The position numbers and the translations under genes were made by a program. Below are positions 36,303 to 47,623 of a DNA stretch of 64,000 nt, piece after piece. The DNA is from Mycolicibacterium moriokaense. GTDB taxonomy: Bacteria; Actinomycetota; Actinomycetes; Mycobacteriales; Mycobacteriaceae. The stretch covers positions 51,689-115,688 of the forward strand of contig NZ_QQBJ01000023.1 of NCBI RefSeq assembly GCF_003347205.1, read 5' to 3'. How positions within the stretch are numbered: the first letter of the stretch is position 1; every line of letters begins with the position of its first letter. Under the pieces are notes generated by a model. That model did not search any database. It saw nothing but the letters and a program-made list of their open reading frames with translations, and was not told where the DNA came from.

Positions 36303-37222
36303 CGTGCCGGCTCGCCGTAGTAGTCGAGGAAGATCTCCTCCAGCGTCGGCTCGTGCATCACCAGCGATGTCACCTCGGCCGAGGCCAGCGCCCGCAGCGC
36401 ATCGGCGGGCGGCCCGGTCAGGCTGAACCGCAGCCGGTTGCCGTCCAGCGCCTCGACACCGGACAGGCCAAAGACGTTGTCCAGCTGTGGGATCGGGCCC
36501 GAAAAGGCGGCCTCGACGACGGTGCGCCTGAGCCGGCGGAGGTCTGCGATCGTGTCGATCTCGACCAACCGGCCCGCACGCAGGATCCCGACCCTGTCGC
36601 ACAGCGCTTCCACCTCGGCGAGTTGATGGGAGCTCAGGAACACGGTTTGGCCGCGGTCCCGTGCGGCGGTGACGCAACGGCGAAACTCGCGCTCCATCAA
36701 CGGATCCAGGCCGCTGGTCGGTTCGTCGAGCACCAGCAGGGGTGCGCGGGTGGCGAACGCCGCCACCAGCGAGACCTTCTGTCTGTTCCCCGTGGAATAC
36801 GTCCTGCCCGGCCGGTCGAGATCGAGTTCGAACCGCTCGACGAGTTCGCTGCGATAGGCGGCGTCGGTGCCGGGGCCGACGTTGCCCAGCAGTTCCAGGA
36901 TCTCGGCGCCGGTGAGGTTCGGCCACAGCGCGACATCGGCGGGCACGTACGCGAGGTGACGATGGGCCCGGCGGACGTCAGCGGCGGGGACACCGAAGAC
37001 CTCGGCGCCACCCGCGGTCGGGCGGAGCAGGCCGAGCAGGACGCGGATCGTCGTCGACTTGCCCGCCCCGTTGGGGCCGAGGAACCCGAACACCTCGCCC
37101 GATGTCACGGTCAGGCAGAGGTCGTCGACGGCAATGACATCGCCGAAGCGTTTGCTCAGGCCGTCGATGTGAATGGCCGGGGCTGAATCGGTGCGGCCAC
37201 GCACCGCCGAATGAGCGTGCAC
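36299..37222 (-). CDS. ABC exporter ATP-binding protein
   Basis: 307 residues from GTG 37222, which has GAAAGGGAT upstream. Walker [10 protein letters not shown], signature [14 protein letters not shown] in place of LSGGQ, Walker [14 protein letters not shown] and H-loop [10 protein letters not shown]. The C-terminal 70 residues ([13 protein letters not shown]) are the usual exporter-type accessory domain. It overlaps the permease gene by four bases, so both parts are made together. A TTG at 37285 would add 21 residues without similarity. Confidence 0.9.
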   Translation of the reverse strand: MHAHSAVRGRTDSAPAIHIDGLSKRFGDVIAVDDLCLTVTSGEVFGFLGPNGAGKSTTIRVLLGLLRPTAGGAEVFGVPAADVRRAHRHLAYVPADVALWPNLTGAEILELLGNVGPGTDAAYRSELVERFELDLDRPGRTYSTGNRQKVSLVAAFATRAPLLVLDEPTSGLDPLMEREFRRCVTAARDRGQTVFLSSHQLAEVEALCDRVGILRAGRLVEIDTIADLRRLRRTVVEAAFSGPIPQLDNVFGLSGVEALDGNRLRFSLTGPPADALRALASAEVTSLVMHEPTLEEIFLDYYGEPAR

Positions 37223-37379
37223 GGAAATCCCTTTCGCAGGTCTGCTCACCAACTGCCGACCCGACTTCCCGGCGCACCGGCTCAAAATCTACTCGCAGCG
37301 CCGATTTCGCACTAGTGGTTTAGCGACGGTCGTGATGCCGAGGCGATGGTTCGCGCACCGAGTCGCTAAGATCGGGTCA

Positions 37380-38663
37380 ATGCCAACGGGTTTGCGACTG
37401 CTCACGCGCGGATCCTGGCCGGAGTCTCAGCGATTCGCCGAGATCCTCCGCAAGGAGACCGTTGGCGGCGTGCTGCTGTTGATCGCCGCGGCCGCAGCCA
37501 TGGTGTGGGCGAATTCCCCATGGTCGGCGGCCTATGGGACGCTGTCGAACTTCACGATCGGTCCCGATTCGCTTCACCTGAACCTGACTGTTTCGGCGTG
37601 GGCCGCCGACGGGCTGCTGGCCATCTTCTTCTTCGTGGTGGGCCTGGAACTCAAGCGCGAGTTCGTCGCGGGCGACCTGCGCGACCCGCGCCGCGCCGCA
37701 CTGCCGATCGCGGCGGCGCTGGGCGGAATGCTGGTGCCCGCGGCCGTTTACATCGCGATCAACCTGATCGCCGGGCACCCCGACTACCTCGACGGCTGGG
37801 CCGTGCCGATCGCCACCGACATCGCGTTCGCTCTTGCGGTGCTGGCGGTGCTGTCCACCCATCTGCCGACCGCGCTTCGCACGTTCCTGCTGACCCTCGC
37901 CGTCGTCGACGACCTGCTGGCCATCACCGTGATCGCCGTCTTCTTCACCGATCACCTGTCGCTGGGTCCGCTCGGGTTGGCGCTGATCCCGCTCGGGTTG
38001 TTCGCGCTGGCGGTGCAGCGTGGGGTCCATCACTGGTGGCTGCTGGTGCCGCTGGGCGTGGTGACGTGGGCGCTGGTGCATGCCAGCGGTGTGCACGCCA
38101 CGGTCGCCGGGGTGCTGCTGGGCTTCGCGGTGCCGGTGCTCGGTCGCCACGGCAGGCCCACGGCCGAACTGTTCGAACACACCATGCGTCCGGTCTCGGC
38201 GGGCCTGGCGGTGCCGGTGTTCGCGTTCCTGGCGGCCGGGGTGACGGTGGGCGGCTGGTCGGGCCTGTCCGCTTCGTTGCTGCACCCGGTCACCGACGGA
38301 GTGATCGCCGGCCTCGTCATCGGCAAACCCCTCGGGGTGTTCGTCACGGCGTTCCTGCTGGCCAAATTCACCCACGCGAGCCTCGATGAGGACCTGGCGT
38401 GGCGCGACGTGCTCGGCGTCTCGCTGCTGGCGGGCATCGGGTTCACAGTTTCGTTATTGATCGGCGAACTGGCCTTCGGGCACGGCAGTTCGACCGGTTC
38501 CGATGTCAAAATCGGCGTGCTGTTCGGGTCCGTCGTCGCAGGTCTGCTCGCTGCGCTGGTGTTGCGCAGCCGAAACGCCGCCTACCGGCGGATTCACCAG
38601 CTCGAGACCCGCGATCATGACCACGACGGTGTGCCCGATGTCTACGAGGCACAGCAGGACTGA
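37380..38663 (+). CDS. nhaA: Na+/H+ antiporter NhaA
   Basis: 427 residues, the family length plus a hydrophilic tail. Twelve helices; [18 protein letters not shown] and the ion-binding twin aspartates in [20 protein letters not shown] are diagnostic. [14 protein letters not shown] precedes the site. The tail ends with a [13 protein letters not shown] stretch resembling a calcium-binding loop. It exports Na+ for protons at alkaline pH. ATG 37380 has no strong ribosome site; an 8-bp inverted repeat with a 34-base loop lies just upstream. Confidence 0.92.
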   Translation: MPTGLRLLTRGSWPESQRFAEILRKETVGGVLLLIAAAAAMVWANSPWSAAYGTLSNFTIGPDSLHLNLTVSAWAADGLLAIFFFVVGLELKREFVAGDLRDPRRAALPIAAALGGMLVPAAVYIAINLIAGHPDYLDGWAVPIATDIAFALAVLAVLSTHLPTALRTFLLTLAVVDDLLAITVIAVFFTDHLSLGPLGLALIPLGLFALAVQRGVHHWWLLVPLGVVTWALVHASGVHATVAGVLLGFAVPVLGRHGRPTAELFEHTMRPVSAGLAVPVFAFLAAGVTVGGWSGLSASLLHPVTDGVIAGLVIGKPLGVFVTAFLLAKFTHASLDEDLAWRDVLGVSLLAGIGFTVSLLIGELAFGHGSSTGSDVKIGVLFGSVVAGLLAALVLRSRNAAYRRIHQLETRDHDHDGVPDVYEAQQD

Positions 38664-38691
38664 CCCCGACATCCGTGCGTACACTGGCCTA

Positions 38692-40605
38692 ATGCTTGAA
38701 CAGATCCGCGGCCCCGCCGATCTGCAGCACTTGTCACAGTCGCAGCTAAGTGATCTGGCCGACGAGATCCGGCAGTTTCTGATCCACAAAGTCGCTGCAA
38801 CCGGCGGACACCTCGGCCCCAACCTCGGTGTCGTCGAACTCACGCTGGCGCTGCACCGGGTGTTCGACTCGCCGCACGATCCGATCGTCTTCGACACCGG
38901 CCATCAGGCGTACGTGCACAAGATGCTGACCGGCAGGTGCCAGGAGTTCGACACGCTGCGTAAGAAGGACGGTCTGTCCGGCTATCCGTCCCGCGCGGAG
39001 AGCGAGCACGACTGGGTCGAGTCCAGCCACGCCAGTTCCGCGTTGTCCTACGCCGACGGGCTGGCCAAGGCGTTCGAGTTGACCGGTCACCGCAATCGGC
39101 ACGTGGTGGCCGTCGTCGGTGACGGCGCGCTCACCGGCGGCATGTGCTGGGAGGCGTTGAACAACATCGCCGCCGCGCGGCGCCCCGTGGTGATCGTCGT
39201 CAACGACAACGGTCGCAGCTACGCGCCCACCATCGGCGGATTCGCCGACCACCTCGCGACGCTGCGGCTGCAGCCCGGGTACGAGAAGATCCTCGAGGAG
39301 GGCCGCAAGGCGGTCCGCGGCGTGCCCGTCATCGGCGAGTTCTGCTACCAGTGCATGCACAGCATCAAGGCGGGCATCAAGGACGCGATCGCCCCGCAGG
39401 TGATGTTCACCGACCTCGGCCTGAAATACGTCGGCCCGATCGACGGCCATGACGAGCACGCGGTCGAGATGGCGCTGCGCAGCGCCCGCGGCTTCAACGC
39501 GCCCGTGATCGTGCACGTCGTCACCCGGAAGGGCATGGGCTACGGGCCCGCCGAGGCCGACGAGGCCGAGCAGATGCATTCGACCGGGGTCATCGACCCG
39601 CAGACCGGGCAGGCCACGAAGGTGCCGGGACCGGGCTGGACGTCGACGTTCGCCGAGGCGCTGATCAAGTACGCGGGTAAACGCCGCGACATCGTCGCGA
39701 TCACCGCCGCCATGCCGGGGCCGACGGGGCTGACCGCGTTCGGCAAGAAGTTCCCGGATCGGCTGTTCGACGTCGGCATCGCCGAACAGCACGCGATGAC
39801 CTCGGCCGCCGGGCTGGCGATGGGTGGCCTGCACCCGGTGGTGGCGATCTATTCGACGTTCCTCAATCGGGCGTTCGACCAGATCATGATGGATGTCGCC
39901 CTGCACAAGCTGCCGGTCACGTTGGTGCTCGACCGGTCCGGCGTCACCGGGCCCGACGGCGCCAGCCACAACGGCATGTGGGATCTCTCGATGCTGAACA
40001 TCGTGCCCGGCATGCGGGTGGCGGCGCCGCGTGACGCCGCGCGACTGTACGAGGAACTCGGCGAGGCGCTCGAGGTCACTGACGGGCCGACCGCCCTGCG
40101 TTTCCCCAAAGGCGATGTCGGCGAGGATATTCCGGCTCTGGAGCGGCGCGACGGCATCGATGTGCTCGCCGTGCCTGCCGACGGCCTGTCCGACGACGTG
40201 CTGTTGGTCGCGGTCGGACCGTTCGCGACGATGGCGAAGTCGGTCGCCGAGCGGTTGCGCAACCAGGGCATCGGTGTGACGGTGGTGGACCCGCGCTGGG
40301 TGCTTCCGGTGCCCGCGGCGATCGCCGGGCTGGCCAAGGCGCACAAGCTGGTGGTCACTTTGGAGGACAACGGTGTTCGCGGCGGCGTCGGGTCGGCGGT
40401 GTCAGCGGCGCTGCGAAGCGCCGAGATCGACGTGCCGTGCCGCGATGTCGGCCTGCCGCAGGAGTTCCAGCCGCACGCCTCGCGCGGGGAGATCTTCGCC
40501 GAGGTCGGCTTGACCGACCAGGTCATCGCCCGCCAGGTCACCGGCTGGGTGGCCGCGCTGGGCAGCGCGGTCTCCGAGCACGAGGTCAGCCGCCAGCTCG
40601 ACTGA
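38692..40605 (+). CDS. dxs: 1-deoxy-D-xylulose-5-phosphate synthase
   Basis: 637 residues, standard size. Thiamine diphosphate and Mg binding: [18 protein letters not shown]; also [12 protein letters not shown] with the catalytic His and the C-terminal transketolase-like segments [18 protein letters not shown] and [16 protein letters not shown]. It condenses pyruvate with glyceraldehyde-3-phosphate in the first step of the MEP isoprenoid pathway. The stop lies inside the 3' end of the convergent PhoD-like gene (20-bp overlap). Next to nhaA without clear operon link. Confidence 0.96.
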   Translation: MLEQIRGPADLQHLSQSQLSDLADEIRQFLIHKVAATGGHLGPNLGVVELTLALHRVFDSPHDPIVFDTGHQAYVHKMLTGRCQEFDTLRKKDGLSGYPSRAESEHDWVESSHASSALSYADGLAKAFELTGHRNRHVVAVVGDGALTGGMCWEALNNIAAARRPVVIVVNDNGRSYAPTIGGFADHLATLRLQPGYEKILEEGRKAVRGVPVIGEFCYQCMHSIKAGIKDAIAPQVMFTDLGLKYVGPIDGHDEHAVEMALRSARGFNAPVIVHVVTRKGMGYGPAEADEAEQMHSTGVIDPQTGQATKVPGPGWTSTFAEALIKYAGKRRDIVAITAAMPGPTGLTAFGKKFPDRLFDVGIAEQHAMTSAAGLAMGGLHPVVAIYSTFLNRAFDQIMMDVALHKLPVTLVLDRSGVTGPDGASHNGMWDLSMLNIVPGMRVAAPRDAARLYEELGEALEVTDGPTALRFPKGDVGEDIPALERRDGIDVLAVPADGLSDDVLLVAVGPFATMAKSVAERLRNQGIGVTVVDPRWVLPVPAAIAGLAKAHKLVVTLEDNGVRGGVGSAVSAALRSAEIDVPCRDVGLPQEFQPHASRGEIFAEVGLTDQVIARQVTGWVAALGSAVSEHEVSRQLD

Positions 40606-42289
40606 CTCCTGTTTGCTCCTCGCGTGCGCTGATGTCTTCTTGCTCCTCGCGTGCGCTGAGCGACACCCTGCTGACTTCCTCCAAACGCGTTGTGCGATCG
40701 GGCTGTTCGAAGAAGACGTCGGCGCCGCGTTTCGCGATCTCGATGGTGGCGATGGTGTTGCCGAACAGCGGGCCGCAGGCGTTGCTCCAAGTCAGTGGGG
40801 GAGCCGGGACGCCGCGCCTGCGCACCCACCAGCCGGTCATCGCCGCGGCAGGGCGCGTCCAGCCCAGCCTGAACGCGGGCTTGACGAAGAACGGCACGTA
40901 GTTGTGCACCGGCGAGCACACGAGTTGATACACGCTCGCGCCGTCCGCTGACACGCCGTCCATGTGCGCCTGGGCGGCGTAGCTGTGGTGCACGTCGCCG
41001 GACAGCACGCTGATGGTGGCGGGGCCGTCCGGGTGGTTGGAGACCCTGACGATCATCTCCGCCAACCGCACCAGCGACTTGTAGAACGCGGGCCAGTGTT
41101 CCAGGTCGACGGCTTGCCGCAGCTTTTCGGCCAGGTTGCCCCGCCAGCCGGACCGTTCGGCCGCGCGTTCGTTGATCGTCTCGAGGTCGCCGATCGCCGG
41201 CGGCATCAGCCACGGCACCGAGGTGGCCAGCAGCAGGTGGTCCAGCGTCTCGGGAGATTCCTCCGCCATCGACTCGACCCAGCGGAACTCGTTCTCGCCG
41301 ACCATCATCCGTTCGCCGGATTCCAGGATGCGGCCGTTGCGCGAGTCGATCATGATCAGCCGGGTTCGGCCGAGGTCCCACCGGTAGCTGAACCGGATGC
41401 CCTTGCTGGAATCGACCTCCCGGTCGGCCCGCTCGGCCAACTCGGCGAGATGGGGCCAGGCGTCCCCCTTGAGCTCCAGCAGACGCTGATACTCCTCATT
41501 GTCGGCCAGCTCGGCCGGGCTGAGATTGCCCAGATGCTGGTAGACCCAGTAGGAGGCCAGCCCGGCCCGGATCCGATCCGCCCACCAGGGCTTAGTGGCC
41601 ATCTCCTTGCGCCATGCCGAGGAGGTGTTCCAGTCGTCGCGGATGTCGTGGTCGTCGAAGATCATCGCGGTCGGCACGGTGGACATCAGCCATCTGATCT
41701 CGGGATCACCCCACGAGTGTCGATACAGCCGCTCGTACTCCGCGAAGCTGACGACCTCGTCGGGTGGCCGCCGGCGGTGCCGCAACCGCGGCCTGCCCGC
41801 GAGCCTGCGCACCTCCTCGGGCGGGAGTTCGTCGGCGTAGGCCTGGTCGCCGAGCAGGATCAGGGCGTCCGGCCACTGCTCGCGTGGTTGGCCCGCCATC
41901 CGGGTGGCGTAGGAGTCCAGCGCATCCTGCTTGAGCTTCTTCTCGATCTTCTTGACGTCGGTCTTGGGATAGCGGCACGACCCGAAGATGGCGCGCACCC
42001 GCTGCGCGCTTTCCGGGCCGCGGGTCCGGATCACGCTGGGCGGAAAGCTCGAAAAGGCCTCGTCGTCGGTCGGCCAGACCCGCACGCCGTCCACCTCGAC
42101 CTGGTACTCGGTCACGCTGTCGGGGGTCAGCCCAGTCACCAGGACAAGCGCGAAGTGATAGCCCTTCACCTCAAAGGTGCGCGCTGAGCAGTCGAGAATC
42201 TCTACGGTGCAGGCATTCTCGGTCTGCACCCAGACCAGCGCCGTCGTGTCAGAGACGTGTCGCAGCGCCGGACCAAGGATCAACCCCAT
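40586..42289 (-). CDS. PhoD-like phosphodiesterase/phosphatase
   Basis: 567 residues from ATG 42289. The metallophosphatase motifs of the PhoD group are visible: [47 protein letters not shown] and [11 protein letters not shown]. No Tat signal is seen at the start, so a cytosolic location is likely. It hydrolyses phosphomono- or diesters; substrate unknown. The last 30 codons carry a 27-bp tandem duplication giving two copies of SAREEQ, and the end overlaps dxs by 20 bp. Confidence 0.87.
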   Translation of the reverse strand: MGLILGPALRHVSDTTALVWVQTENACTVEILDCSARTFEVKGYHFALVLVTGLTPDSVTEYQVEVDGVRVWPTDDEAFSSFPPSVIRTRGPESAQRVRAIFGSCRYPKTDVKKIEKKLKQDALDSYATRMAGQPREQWPDALILLGDQAYADELPPEEVRRLAGRPRLRHRRRPPDEVVSFAEYERLYRHSWGDPEIRWLMSTVPTAMIFDDHDIRDDWNTSSAWRKEMATKPWWADRIRAGLASYWVYQHLGNLSPAELADNEEYQRLLELKGDAWPHLAELAERADREVDSSKGIRFSYRWDLGRTRLIMIDSRNGRILESGERMMVGENEFRWVESMAEESPETLDHLLLATSVPWLMPPAIGDLETINERAAERSGWRGNLAEKLRQAVDLEHWPAFYKSLVRLAEMIVRVSNHPDGPATISVLSGDVHHSYAAQAHMDGVSADGASVYQLVCSPVHNYVPFFVKPAFRLGWTRPAAAMTGWWVRRRGVPAPPLTWSNACGPLFGNTIATIEIAKRGADVFFEQPDRTTRLEEVSRVSLSAREEQEDISAREEQTGVSRAGG

Positions 42290-42341
42290 TGAATCGAGAC
42301 TAGGGCAGCGTCCGATCGTCGTCACCGAGTGATGGCCGACC

Positions 42342-43265
42342 GTGGAAGAGTGGTCCTCCGTGGACGGTGAGCTCGAGCGGTGGAAAGAAGCCGGCCGGTA
42401 CTTCGACTATCTGGGCTTCGACGTGTTCTATCGGACGGCGGGTACCGGCCCGGCCCTGCTGCTCATCCACGGCTACCCGTTCAACTCATGGGACTGGGCG
42501 CTGATCTGGGACAGGCTCGTCGAGCGGTTCACCGTGATTGCGCCGGACATGCTGGGGATGGGGTTCTCCGACAAGCCGGTCGCCTACGAGTACACCGTGG
42601 GCGATCACGCCGACATGCACGAGGCGCTGCTGGCCCACCTCGGAATCGAGTCCGCGCACGTGCTGGCACACGACCTGGGCGACTCGGTCGGCCAGGAACT
42701 GCTGGCCCGCCACGAGTTCTCCGACCAGGTCTACGGCGCGCTGCGCATCGAATCGGTCACCTGGCTCAACGGTGGCCTGTTCAACGAGGCGTACACCCCG
42801 CGGCTGCTTCAGAAGGCTCTGTCACGAACCCCGCTGGGCGACATCATGAGTCCGCTGCAGGGCAGTTCGCTCTCGCGGCGCCTGATCGAGCCCACCATCA
42901 ACGAGATGTTCGGGCCGAACACCAAGCCGACGCGGCGGATGCTCGATCTGTTCCACCAGATCCTCGAGTACAACGACGGCAAGCGCGTGACCCACAAGGT
43001 CGGCAGGTTCGTCACCGACCGCTACAAACACCGCAACCGCTGGGTGCGCGCGATGCGCCAGACCTCGGTGGGCATGCGGTTGATCGACGGGCCCGTCGAC
43101 CCGAACTCCGGCAGGCACATGGCGCAGCGCTATCTGGAGGTCATTCCGAACCCGGATGTCGTCATGCTCGACGACGCGATCGGGCACTGGCCGCAGATCG
43201 AGGCGCCCGACGCGGTGCTGACCCACTTCCTGGCCCACATCGACAGCGTCACTGCTGGGCCTTGA
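42342..43265 (+). CDS. Alpha/beta hydrolase (haloalkane dehalogenase / epoxide hydrolase-like)
   Basis: 307 residues from GTG 42342. LLLIHGYPFNSWDWALIWDRL carries the oxyanion HGYP motif; the nucleophile elbow is LAHDLGDSVG with Asp as nucleophile, as in haloalkane dehalogenases and epoxide hydrolases; catalytic His in DDAIGHWPQIEAP. Cap-domain helices follow residue 140. It lies divergent from the PhoD-like gene and overlaps RNase D tail to tail by 17 bp. Substrate unknown. Confidence 0.85.
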   Translation: MEEWSSVDGELERWKEAGRYFDYLGFDVFYRTAGTGPALLLIHGYPFNSWDWALIWDRLVERFTVIAPDMLGMGFSDKPVAYEYTVGDHADMHEALLAHLGIESAHVLAHDLGDSVGQELLARHEFSDQVYGALRIESVTWLNGGLFNEAYTPRLLQKALSRTPLGDIMSPLQGSSLSRRLIEPTINEMFGPNTKPTRRMLDLFHQILEYNDGKRVTHKVGRFVTDRYKHRNRWVRAMRQTSVGMRLIDGPVDPNSGRHMAQRYLEVIPNPDVVMLDDAIGHWPQIEAPDAVLTHFLAHIDSVTAGP

Positions 43266-44511
43266 GCAGCGCCTCGGTCAACACGGGCACCACGAGCTCA
43301 CGCTGCCACGGCCGGGCCGCCGCGTCGCGCAGGAAGTCCTCGACGGCTGCTTCGGTGTCGCCGACCGGCTGCCAATCCCAGCACAGCCTGCGCACGATCT
43401 CGGGGGTGATCAGGTTCTCCGTGGGCACCGAGACCCGCTCGGACAGTTCGGCCAGGCCCGCGCGGGCCGCCTCCAGCCGGGCGGCGGCCTCCGGCTTGCG
43501 GCGGCCCCACCGCGACGCCGGCGGGGGACCGTTCTGCGGCTCGGAGACCTCCGGCCGGCTGTCGTCGTCGCGGGCCCGGCCCAGCGCGTCCAGCCAGACC
43601 TGGGCACTGCGCCGCTGCTTGTTCCCACCGAAGACGGGCAGTGCCGTCAGCTCCTCGACGGTCTTGGGGTCGGCGGTGGCGGCGTTGATGATCGCCGAGT
43701 CGGGCAGGATGCGCCCCGGCGCGATGTCACGCCTGCGGGCGATGTGGTCGCGGGTGGTCCACAGCTCGCGCACGGCGGCCATGGCGCGCCCGTCGCGCAC
43801 CTTGTGAATGCCCGAGGTGCGCCGCCAGCGGTCCCGCCTCGTCGGTGCGGCTTCGAAGGTACGCAGGTACTCGAACTCCTGGCCGGCCCAGTCGGACTTG
43901 CCCTGCTCGGCGAGCACCGCCGCGATGGCCGCCCGCAGTTCGATCAGGACTTCCACGTCGAGCGCGGCATAGTTCAGCCACTCGGCAGGCAGCGGTCGCT
44001 TGGACCAGTCGGCGGCGCCGTGCCCCTTTTTCAGGCCGAGGCCGAGCAGCCGCTGCACCATGGTCGCCAGGTTCACCCGGTCGTAGCCGGCCAGCCGGCC
44101 CGCCAGTTCGGTGTCGTAGAGCCGTGACGGCCGGATGCCGATCTCGGCAAGGCAGGGCAGATCCTGATCGGCGGCGTGCAGCACCCATTCGTCGGAAGCG
44201 AGCACCTCGGCGATCGGCGCCAACGTCGCCAGTGGGTCCTCTCCGTGGTTCACCGGGTCGATCAGCACGGTGCCCGCGCCCTCGCGCCGGATCTGCACCA
44301 GGTACGCCCGGTTCGAGTAGCGGAAACCCGACGCGCGTTCGGCGTCCACCGCGAACGGGCCGTGTCCCGCCGCAAGCAGGGTGGCGGCCTCGCGAATCTC
44401 ATATGCCGTCACCGACACCGGCGGCACCCCGTCGGCGGGCGCGAGCAGTGGCGTGTGTTCCGGTTCCGGGGTCTCCGCTGGCCCGGCTCCGCCGGAGTCG
44501 GCGTCGGTCAT
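43249..44511 (-). CDS. Ribonuclease D-like 3'-5' exonuclease with HRDC domain
   Basis: 420 residues. The DEDD exonuclease core starts at FAVDAERASGFRYSNRAYLVQI (Asp56/Glu58), continues VLHAADQDLPCLAEIGI and LNYAALDVEVLIELR, the latter giving the last acidic residues. HRDC domain at about 215-295 (RDRWRRTSGIHKVRDGRAMAAVRELWTTRDHIARRRDIAPGRILPD). It trims RNA 3' ends. The next gene's stop is one base before its start, so they are probably an operon with DUF3000 (Rv2681-Rv2680). Confidence 0.9.
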   Translation of the reverse strand: MTDADSGGAGPAETPEPEHTPLLAPADGVPPVSVTAYEIREAATLLAAGHGPFAVDAERASGFRYSNRAYLVQIRREGAGTVLIDPVNHGEDPLATLAPIAEVLASDEWVLHAADQDLPCLAEIGIRPSRLYDTELAGRLAGYDRVNLATMVQRLLGLGLKKGHGAADWSKRPLPAEWLNYAALDVEVLIELRAAIAAVLAEQGKSDWAGQEFEYLRTFEAAPTRRDRWRRTSGIHKVRDGRAMAAVRELWTTRDHIARRRDIAPGRILPDSAIINAATADPKTVEELTALPVFGGNKQRRSAQVWLDALGRARDDDSRPEVSEPQNGPPPASRWGRRKPEAAARLEAARAGLAELSERVSVPTENLITPEIVRRLCWDWQPVGDTEAAVEDFLRDAAARPWQRELVVPVLTEALLKAQQ

Positions 44512-44512
44512 C

Positions 44513-45094
44513 TCAGGCGCGCGTGCGCGACTTCAGATCGGTCACACCCGCGGGCGGCAGCCCCGCGGCATGCTCGAGCACCGCGCAGAACGCGGCCACG
44601 TGGGGCCCCAGCTCCAGCGTCGTCGCCGTCCACGAGGCGCGCAGCTCGAGCTGATGGGCGCGCGGTGGGCCGGAGATGTCGCCGTAGCGCACCGAGGTGG
44701 TGGCGGTGACGGTCCCGCCGAGGGCGGTGACGTGCTGGGTGTTGGCCTCCAGCGCGTCGACCAGCCAGCTCCACGCCACCTCCGGCAGCAGCGGGTCGAC
44801 CGCCTCGCTGGAGTCCAGGTCGGCCTGGACATAGGCGACCAGACGCATCGTGCCGTCCCAGGCCTCCGCGCCGTCGGGGTCGTGCAGCAGGATCAACCGG
44901 CCGAAGGCGTCCCCTTCGGACTGTTCGGGCACGAGCGTCGAGTCCGGATGCCGTACCTCGGCTCCGAGCGCGTAGCTGTAGGGCGCCAGACGCTGCGGCG
45001 GCCGGATCGGGCCGAGCTCGATTTCCGGTCGCACGGTGGTGGCATTCATCGCCGCGACCGCTTCCCGGAACTGAGCCGGTTCGGCGGTGGTCAC
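44513..45094 (-). CDS. DUF3000 family protein
   Basis: 193 residues from a GTG. IELGPIRPPQRLAPYSYALGAEV and RLILLHDPDGAEAWDGTMRLVAYVQADLD are family hallmarks. No membrane or secretion signal. It is cotranscribed with the RNase D gene and diverges from hemE. Function unknown; conserved in actinobacteria between hemE and rnd. The M. tuberculosis gene echA15, which I recall next to it, is absent here. Confidence 0.86.
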   Translation of the reverse strand: MTTAEPAQFREAVAAMNATTVRPEIELGPIRPPQRLAPYSYALGAEVRHPDSTLVPEQSEGDAFGRLILLHDPDGAEAWDGTMRLVAYVQADLDSSEAVDPLLPEVAWSWLVDALEANTQHVTALGGTVTATTSVRYGDISGPPRAHQLELRASWTATTLELGPHVAAFCAVLEHAAGLPPAGVTDLKSRTRA

Positions 45095-45204
45095 CGCCCT
45101 GACGGTAGACCATCTGTCCAGGGCTGTGCGCAGGCGCGCCGTATCCGGTCACCGGTGGACGCCAAACGGCCCGCGGTCCGCGCGCCATGGCAGCATTGGT
45201 GCTG

Positions 45205-46266
45205 ATGAACAGACGTCGTGAGCTGCCGGAGTCGCCCTATCTGGCCGCCGCCAGTGGCCGCAAGCCGAGCCGTGTCCCTGTGTGGTTCATGCGGCAGGCG
45301 GGCCGTTCGCTACCCGAGTACCGGGCGCTGCGCGCGCAGAACACGATGATGCAGGCCTGCTTCGACGCCGACCTGATCACCGAGATCACCCTGCAGCCGG
45401 TGCGCAGGCACGGCGTCGACGCCGCCATCCTCTTCTCCGACATCGTGGTGCCGTTGCGGGCGTCGGGCATCGAACTGGACATCGTGCCCGACGTCGGGCC
45501 GGTGATCGAGCACCCGATCCGGACGGCCGCGGACGTCGCGGGCATGAAACCCCTTGACTACGAACCTGTTGCGCCGGTCGCCGAAGCTGTGCGCCAGTTG
45601 GTCGGCGAACTGGGCGACGTGCCGTTGATCGGCTTCGCCGGGGCGCCGTTCACGCTGGCCTCCTACCTGGTGGAGGGCGGCCCGAGCCGCAATCATGAGC
45701 GCACCAAGGCGATGATGCTCGGCGAAACGGACACCTGGCACGCCCTGATGGCGGCCCTCACCGACGTCACCACGGCGTTTCTGCAGGTGCAGGTGGACGC
45801 CGGCGTCGACGCCATCCAGATGTTCGACTCGTGGGCGGGCACGCTTTCGCTGGCCGACTACCGCACCTACGTGCTGCCGCACAGCACCAGGGTGTTCGCG
45901 GCGTTGGCCGAGGCGGGAGTGCCGACGACGCACTTCGGCGTCGGCACCGCGGAACTGCTGGGCGCTATGTCGGAGGCCGTCGCGCCTGCTGCCAGCCCCG
46001 TGGTCGGCGTCGACTGGCGCACCTCGCTCACCGACGCCGCCGCCCGGGTGGCGCCGGGCACCGCCTTGCAGGGCAACCTCGATCCCGTCGTGCTGCTGGC
46101 GGGCCTGCCGGTCGCCGAGCGCGCGGCCCGCGCGGTGGTGGAGGACGGGCGGCGCGCGGTCGACGCCGGTGCCGCCGGCCACGTGTTCAACCTGGGTCAC
46201 GGAGTGCTGCCGCCCACCGACCCGGGTGTCATCACCGAGGTGGTGGCGTTGGTGCATTCCCTATGA
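45205..46266 (+). CDS. hemE: Uroporphyrinogen decarboxylase
   Basis: 353 residues from ATG 45205 ([15 protein letters not shown]). Classical motifs [15 protein letters not shown] (substrate-binding Arg/Asp region) and [17 protein letters not shown] are intact, with [13 protein letters not shown] and FNLGHGVLP at the end. It decarboxylates uroporphyrinogen III to coproporphyrinogen III, the entry of the haem branch. It starts the hemE-hemY-hemQ operon; its stop overlaps hemY by four bases. Confidence 0.95.
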   Translation: MNRRRELPESPYLAAASGRKPSRVPVWFMRQAGRSLPEYRALRAQNTMMQACFDADLITEITLQPVRRHGVDAAILFSDIVVPLRASGIELDIVPDVGPVIEHPIRTAADVAGMKPLDYEPVAPVAEAVRQLVGELGDVPLIGFAGAPFTLASYLVEGGPSRNHERTKAMMLGETDTWHALMAALTDVTTAFLQVQVDAGVDAIQMFDSWAGTLSLADYRTYVLPHSTRVFAALAEAGVPTTHFGVGTAELLGAMSEAVAPAASPVVGVDWRTSLTDAAARVAPGTALQGNLDPVVLLAGLPVAERAARAVVEDGRRAVDAGAAGHVFNLGHGVLPPTDPGVITEVVALVHSL

Positions 46267-47618
46267 CTGCCTCCTATTGCGTTGTCGGTGGCGGCATTTC
46301 GGGCCTGGTCGCCGCCTTCCGGCTGCGCGTCACGTTGGGCCAGGACGCGAACATCACCGTGTTCGAACCCGCCGACCGGCTCGGCGGTGTGCTGCGCACC
46401 GAGCAGGTCGGCGGCCAGCCGATCGACATCGGCGCCGAGGCGTTCGTCGCCCGCCGTCCCGAGGTGCCCGCCCTGCTCGCCGAGCTCGGCCTGTCCGGCC
46501 GCCAGATCGGCACGACGGGTGCGCGGCCGCTGATCTACAGCCGGGGGCGGCTGCACGAGCTGCCGCGCGGCACGCTCAACGGCATTCCCGCCGAGGCGTC
46601 GTCGGTCGCCGGGCTCGTCGACGACCCGACGGTGCGGTGGATGCGTGAGGAGCGCTCGCGACCGTTCGCGTGGCGGCCCGGCGCGGATCCGCCCGTTGCC
46701 GACATCGTCGGCGACCGCTTCGGCGAGCAGGTGGTAACCCGATCCGTCGACCCGCTGCTCGCCGGCGTGTACGCCGGGTCGGCCGCCACGATCGGGCTGC
46801 GATCGGCCGTCCCGACGCTGGCCGCCGTGCTGGACCGGGGCGCCCCCAACCTGACCGACGCGGTCCGCGAGGTGCTGCCCCCGACCACGGGCGGATCGGT
46901 ATTCGGTGCGCTCGACGGCGGCTACGCGGTGTTGCTCGACGAGCTGATCCACGGCGCCGACTTCCATTGGGCGCAGGTCGGGGTCGAGCGGCTGGAACGG
47001 GCGGGCAGCGGTTGGCGGCTGGTCGACGACGAGGGCGGCGACTGGCATGCCGACGCGGTGGTGCTGGCCGTGCCCGCGCCGCGCTTGGCCACCATGGTCG
47101 CCGGGGTCGCCCCCCGCACCGCCGAGGCGGCGCGCCGCATCAGGGTGGCGTCATCGGCGCTGGTGGTGTTGGCGATGCCGGGCGGCACCCCGGTGCCCGA
47201 CCGGTCAGGTGTGCTGGTGGCGGCGTCGGAACGGCTGCACGCCAAGGCGATCACGCTGTCCTCGCGCAAGTGGGGACAGCGCGGGAACGTCGAAATGGTG
47301 CGGTTGTCGTTCGGCCGCTACGGCGACGACATCGCCCGCCGCGTCGGAGACGACGACCTGCTGGCATGGGCGGCCGCCGACCTCGAAGCCGTATTCGACG
47401 TCGTCGATGAGCCGTTCGACTTCCGGGTGCACCGCTGGATCGACGCGATGCCCCAGTACGGCCCCGGACACGGCGACCTGGTTGCCGAACTGCGCGCCGG
47501 CCTCCCGCCGTCGCTCGCGGTGGCGGGGGCGTATCTGGACGGCATCGGGGTGCCTGCCTGCATCGCGACGGCGACGCGAGCGGCGGCGTCGCTGGTCACG
47601 CCGCGCGTGGCACGATAG
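46263..47618 (+). CDS. hemY: Protoporphyrinogen/coproporphyrinogen III oxidase
   Basis: 451 residues. FAD-binding motif [15 protein letters not shown] at the start, followed by [28 protein letters not shown]; a C-terminal [17 protein letters not shown] is typical. In actinobacteria this HemY enzyme (CgoX) oxidises coproporphyrinogen III to coproporphyrin III, with O2 as acceptor, feeding ferrochelatase and HemQ. The start overlaps the hemE stop (ATGA). It sits between hemE and hemQ, as expected for the coproporphyrin-dependent pathway. Confidence 0.93.
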   Translation: MTASYCVVGGGISGLVAAFRLRVTLGQDANITVFEPADRLGGVLRTEQVGGQPIDIGAEAFVARRPEVPALLAELGLSGRQIGTTGARPLIYSRGRLHELPRGTLNGIPAEASSVAGLVDDPTVRWMREERSRPFAWRPGADPPVADIVGDRFGEQVVTRSVDPLLAGVYAGSAATIGLRSAVPTLAAVLDRGAPNLTDAVREVLPPTTGGSVFGALDGGYAVLLDELIHGADFHWAQVGVERLERAGSGWRLVDDEGGDWHADAVVLAVPAPRLATMVAGVAPRTAEAARRIRVASSALVVLAMPGGTPVPDRSGVLVAASERLHAKAITLSSRKWGQRGNVEMVRLSFGRYGDDIARRVGDDDLLAWAAADLEAVFDVVDEPFDFRVHRWIDAMPQYGPGHGDLVAELRAGLPPSLAVAGAYLDGIGVPACIATATRAAASLVTPRVAR

Positions 47619-47623
47619 AACAC

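Noticed and set aside
38746-40344. 532-codon frame on the complement
   Set aside because: Antisense to dxs, whose catalytic motifs are all present on the forward strand.
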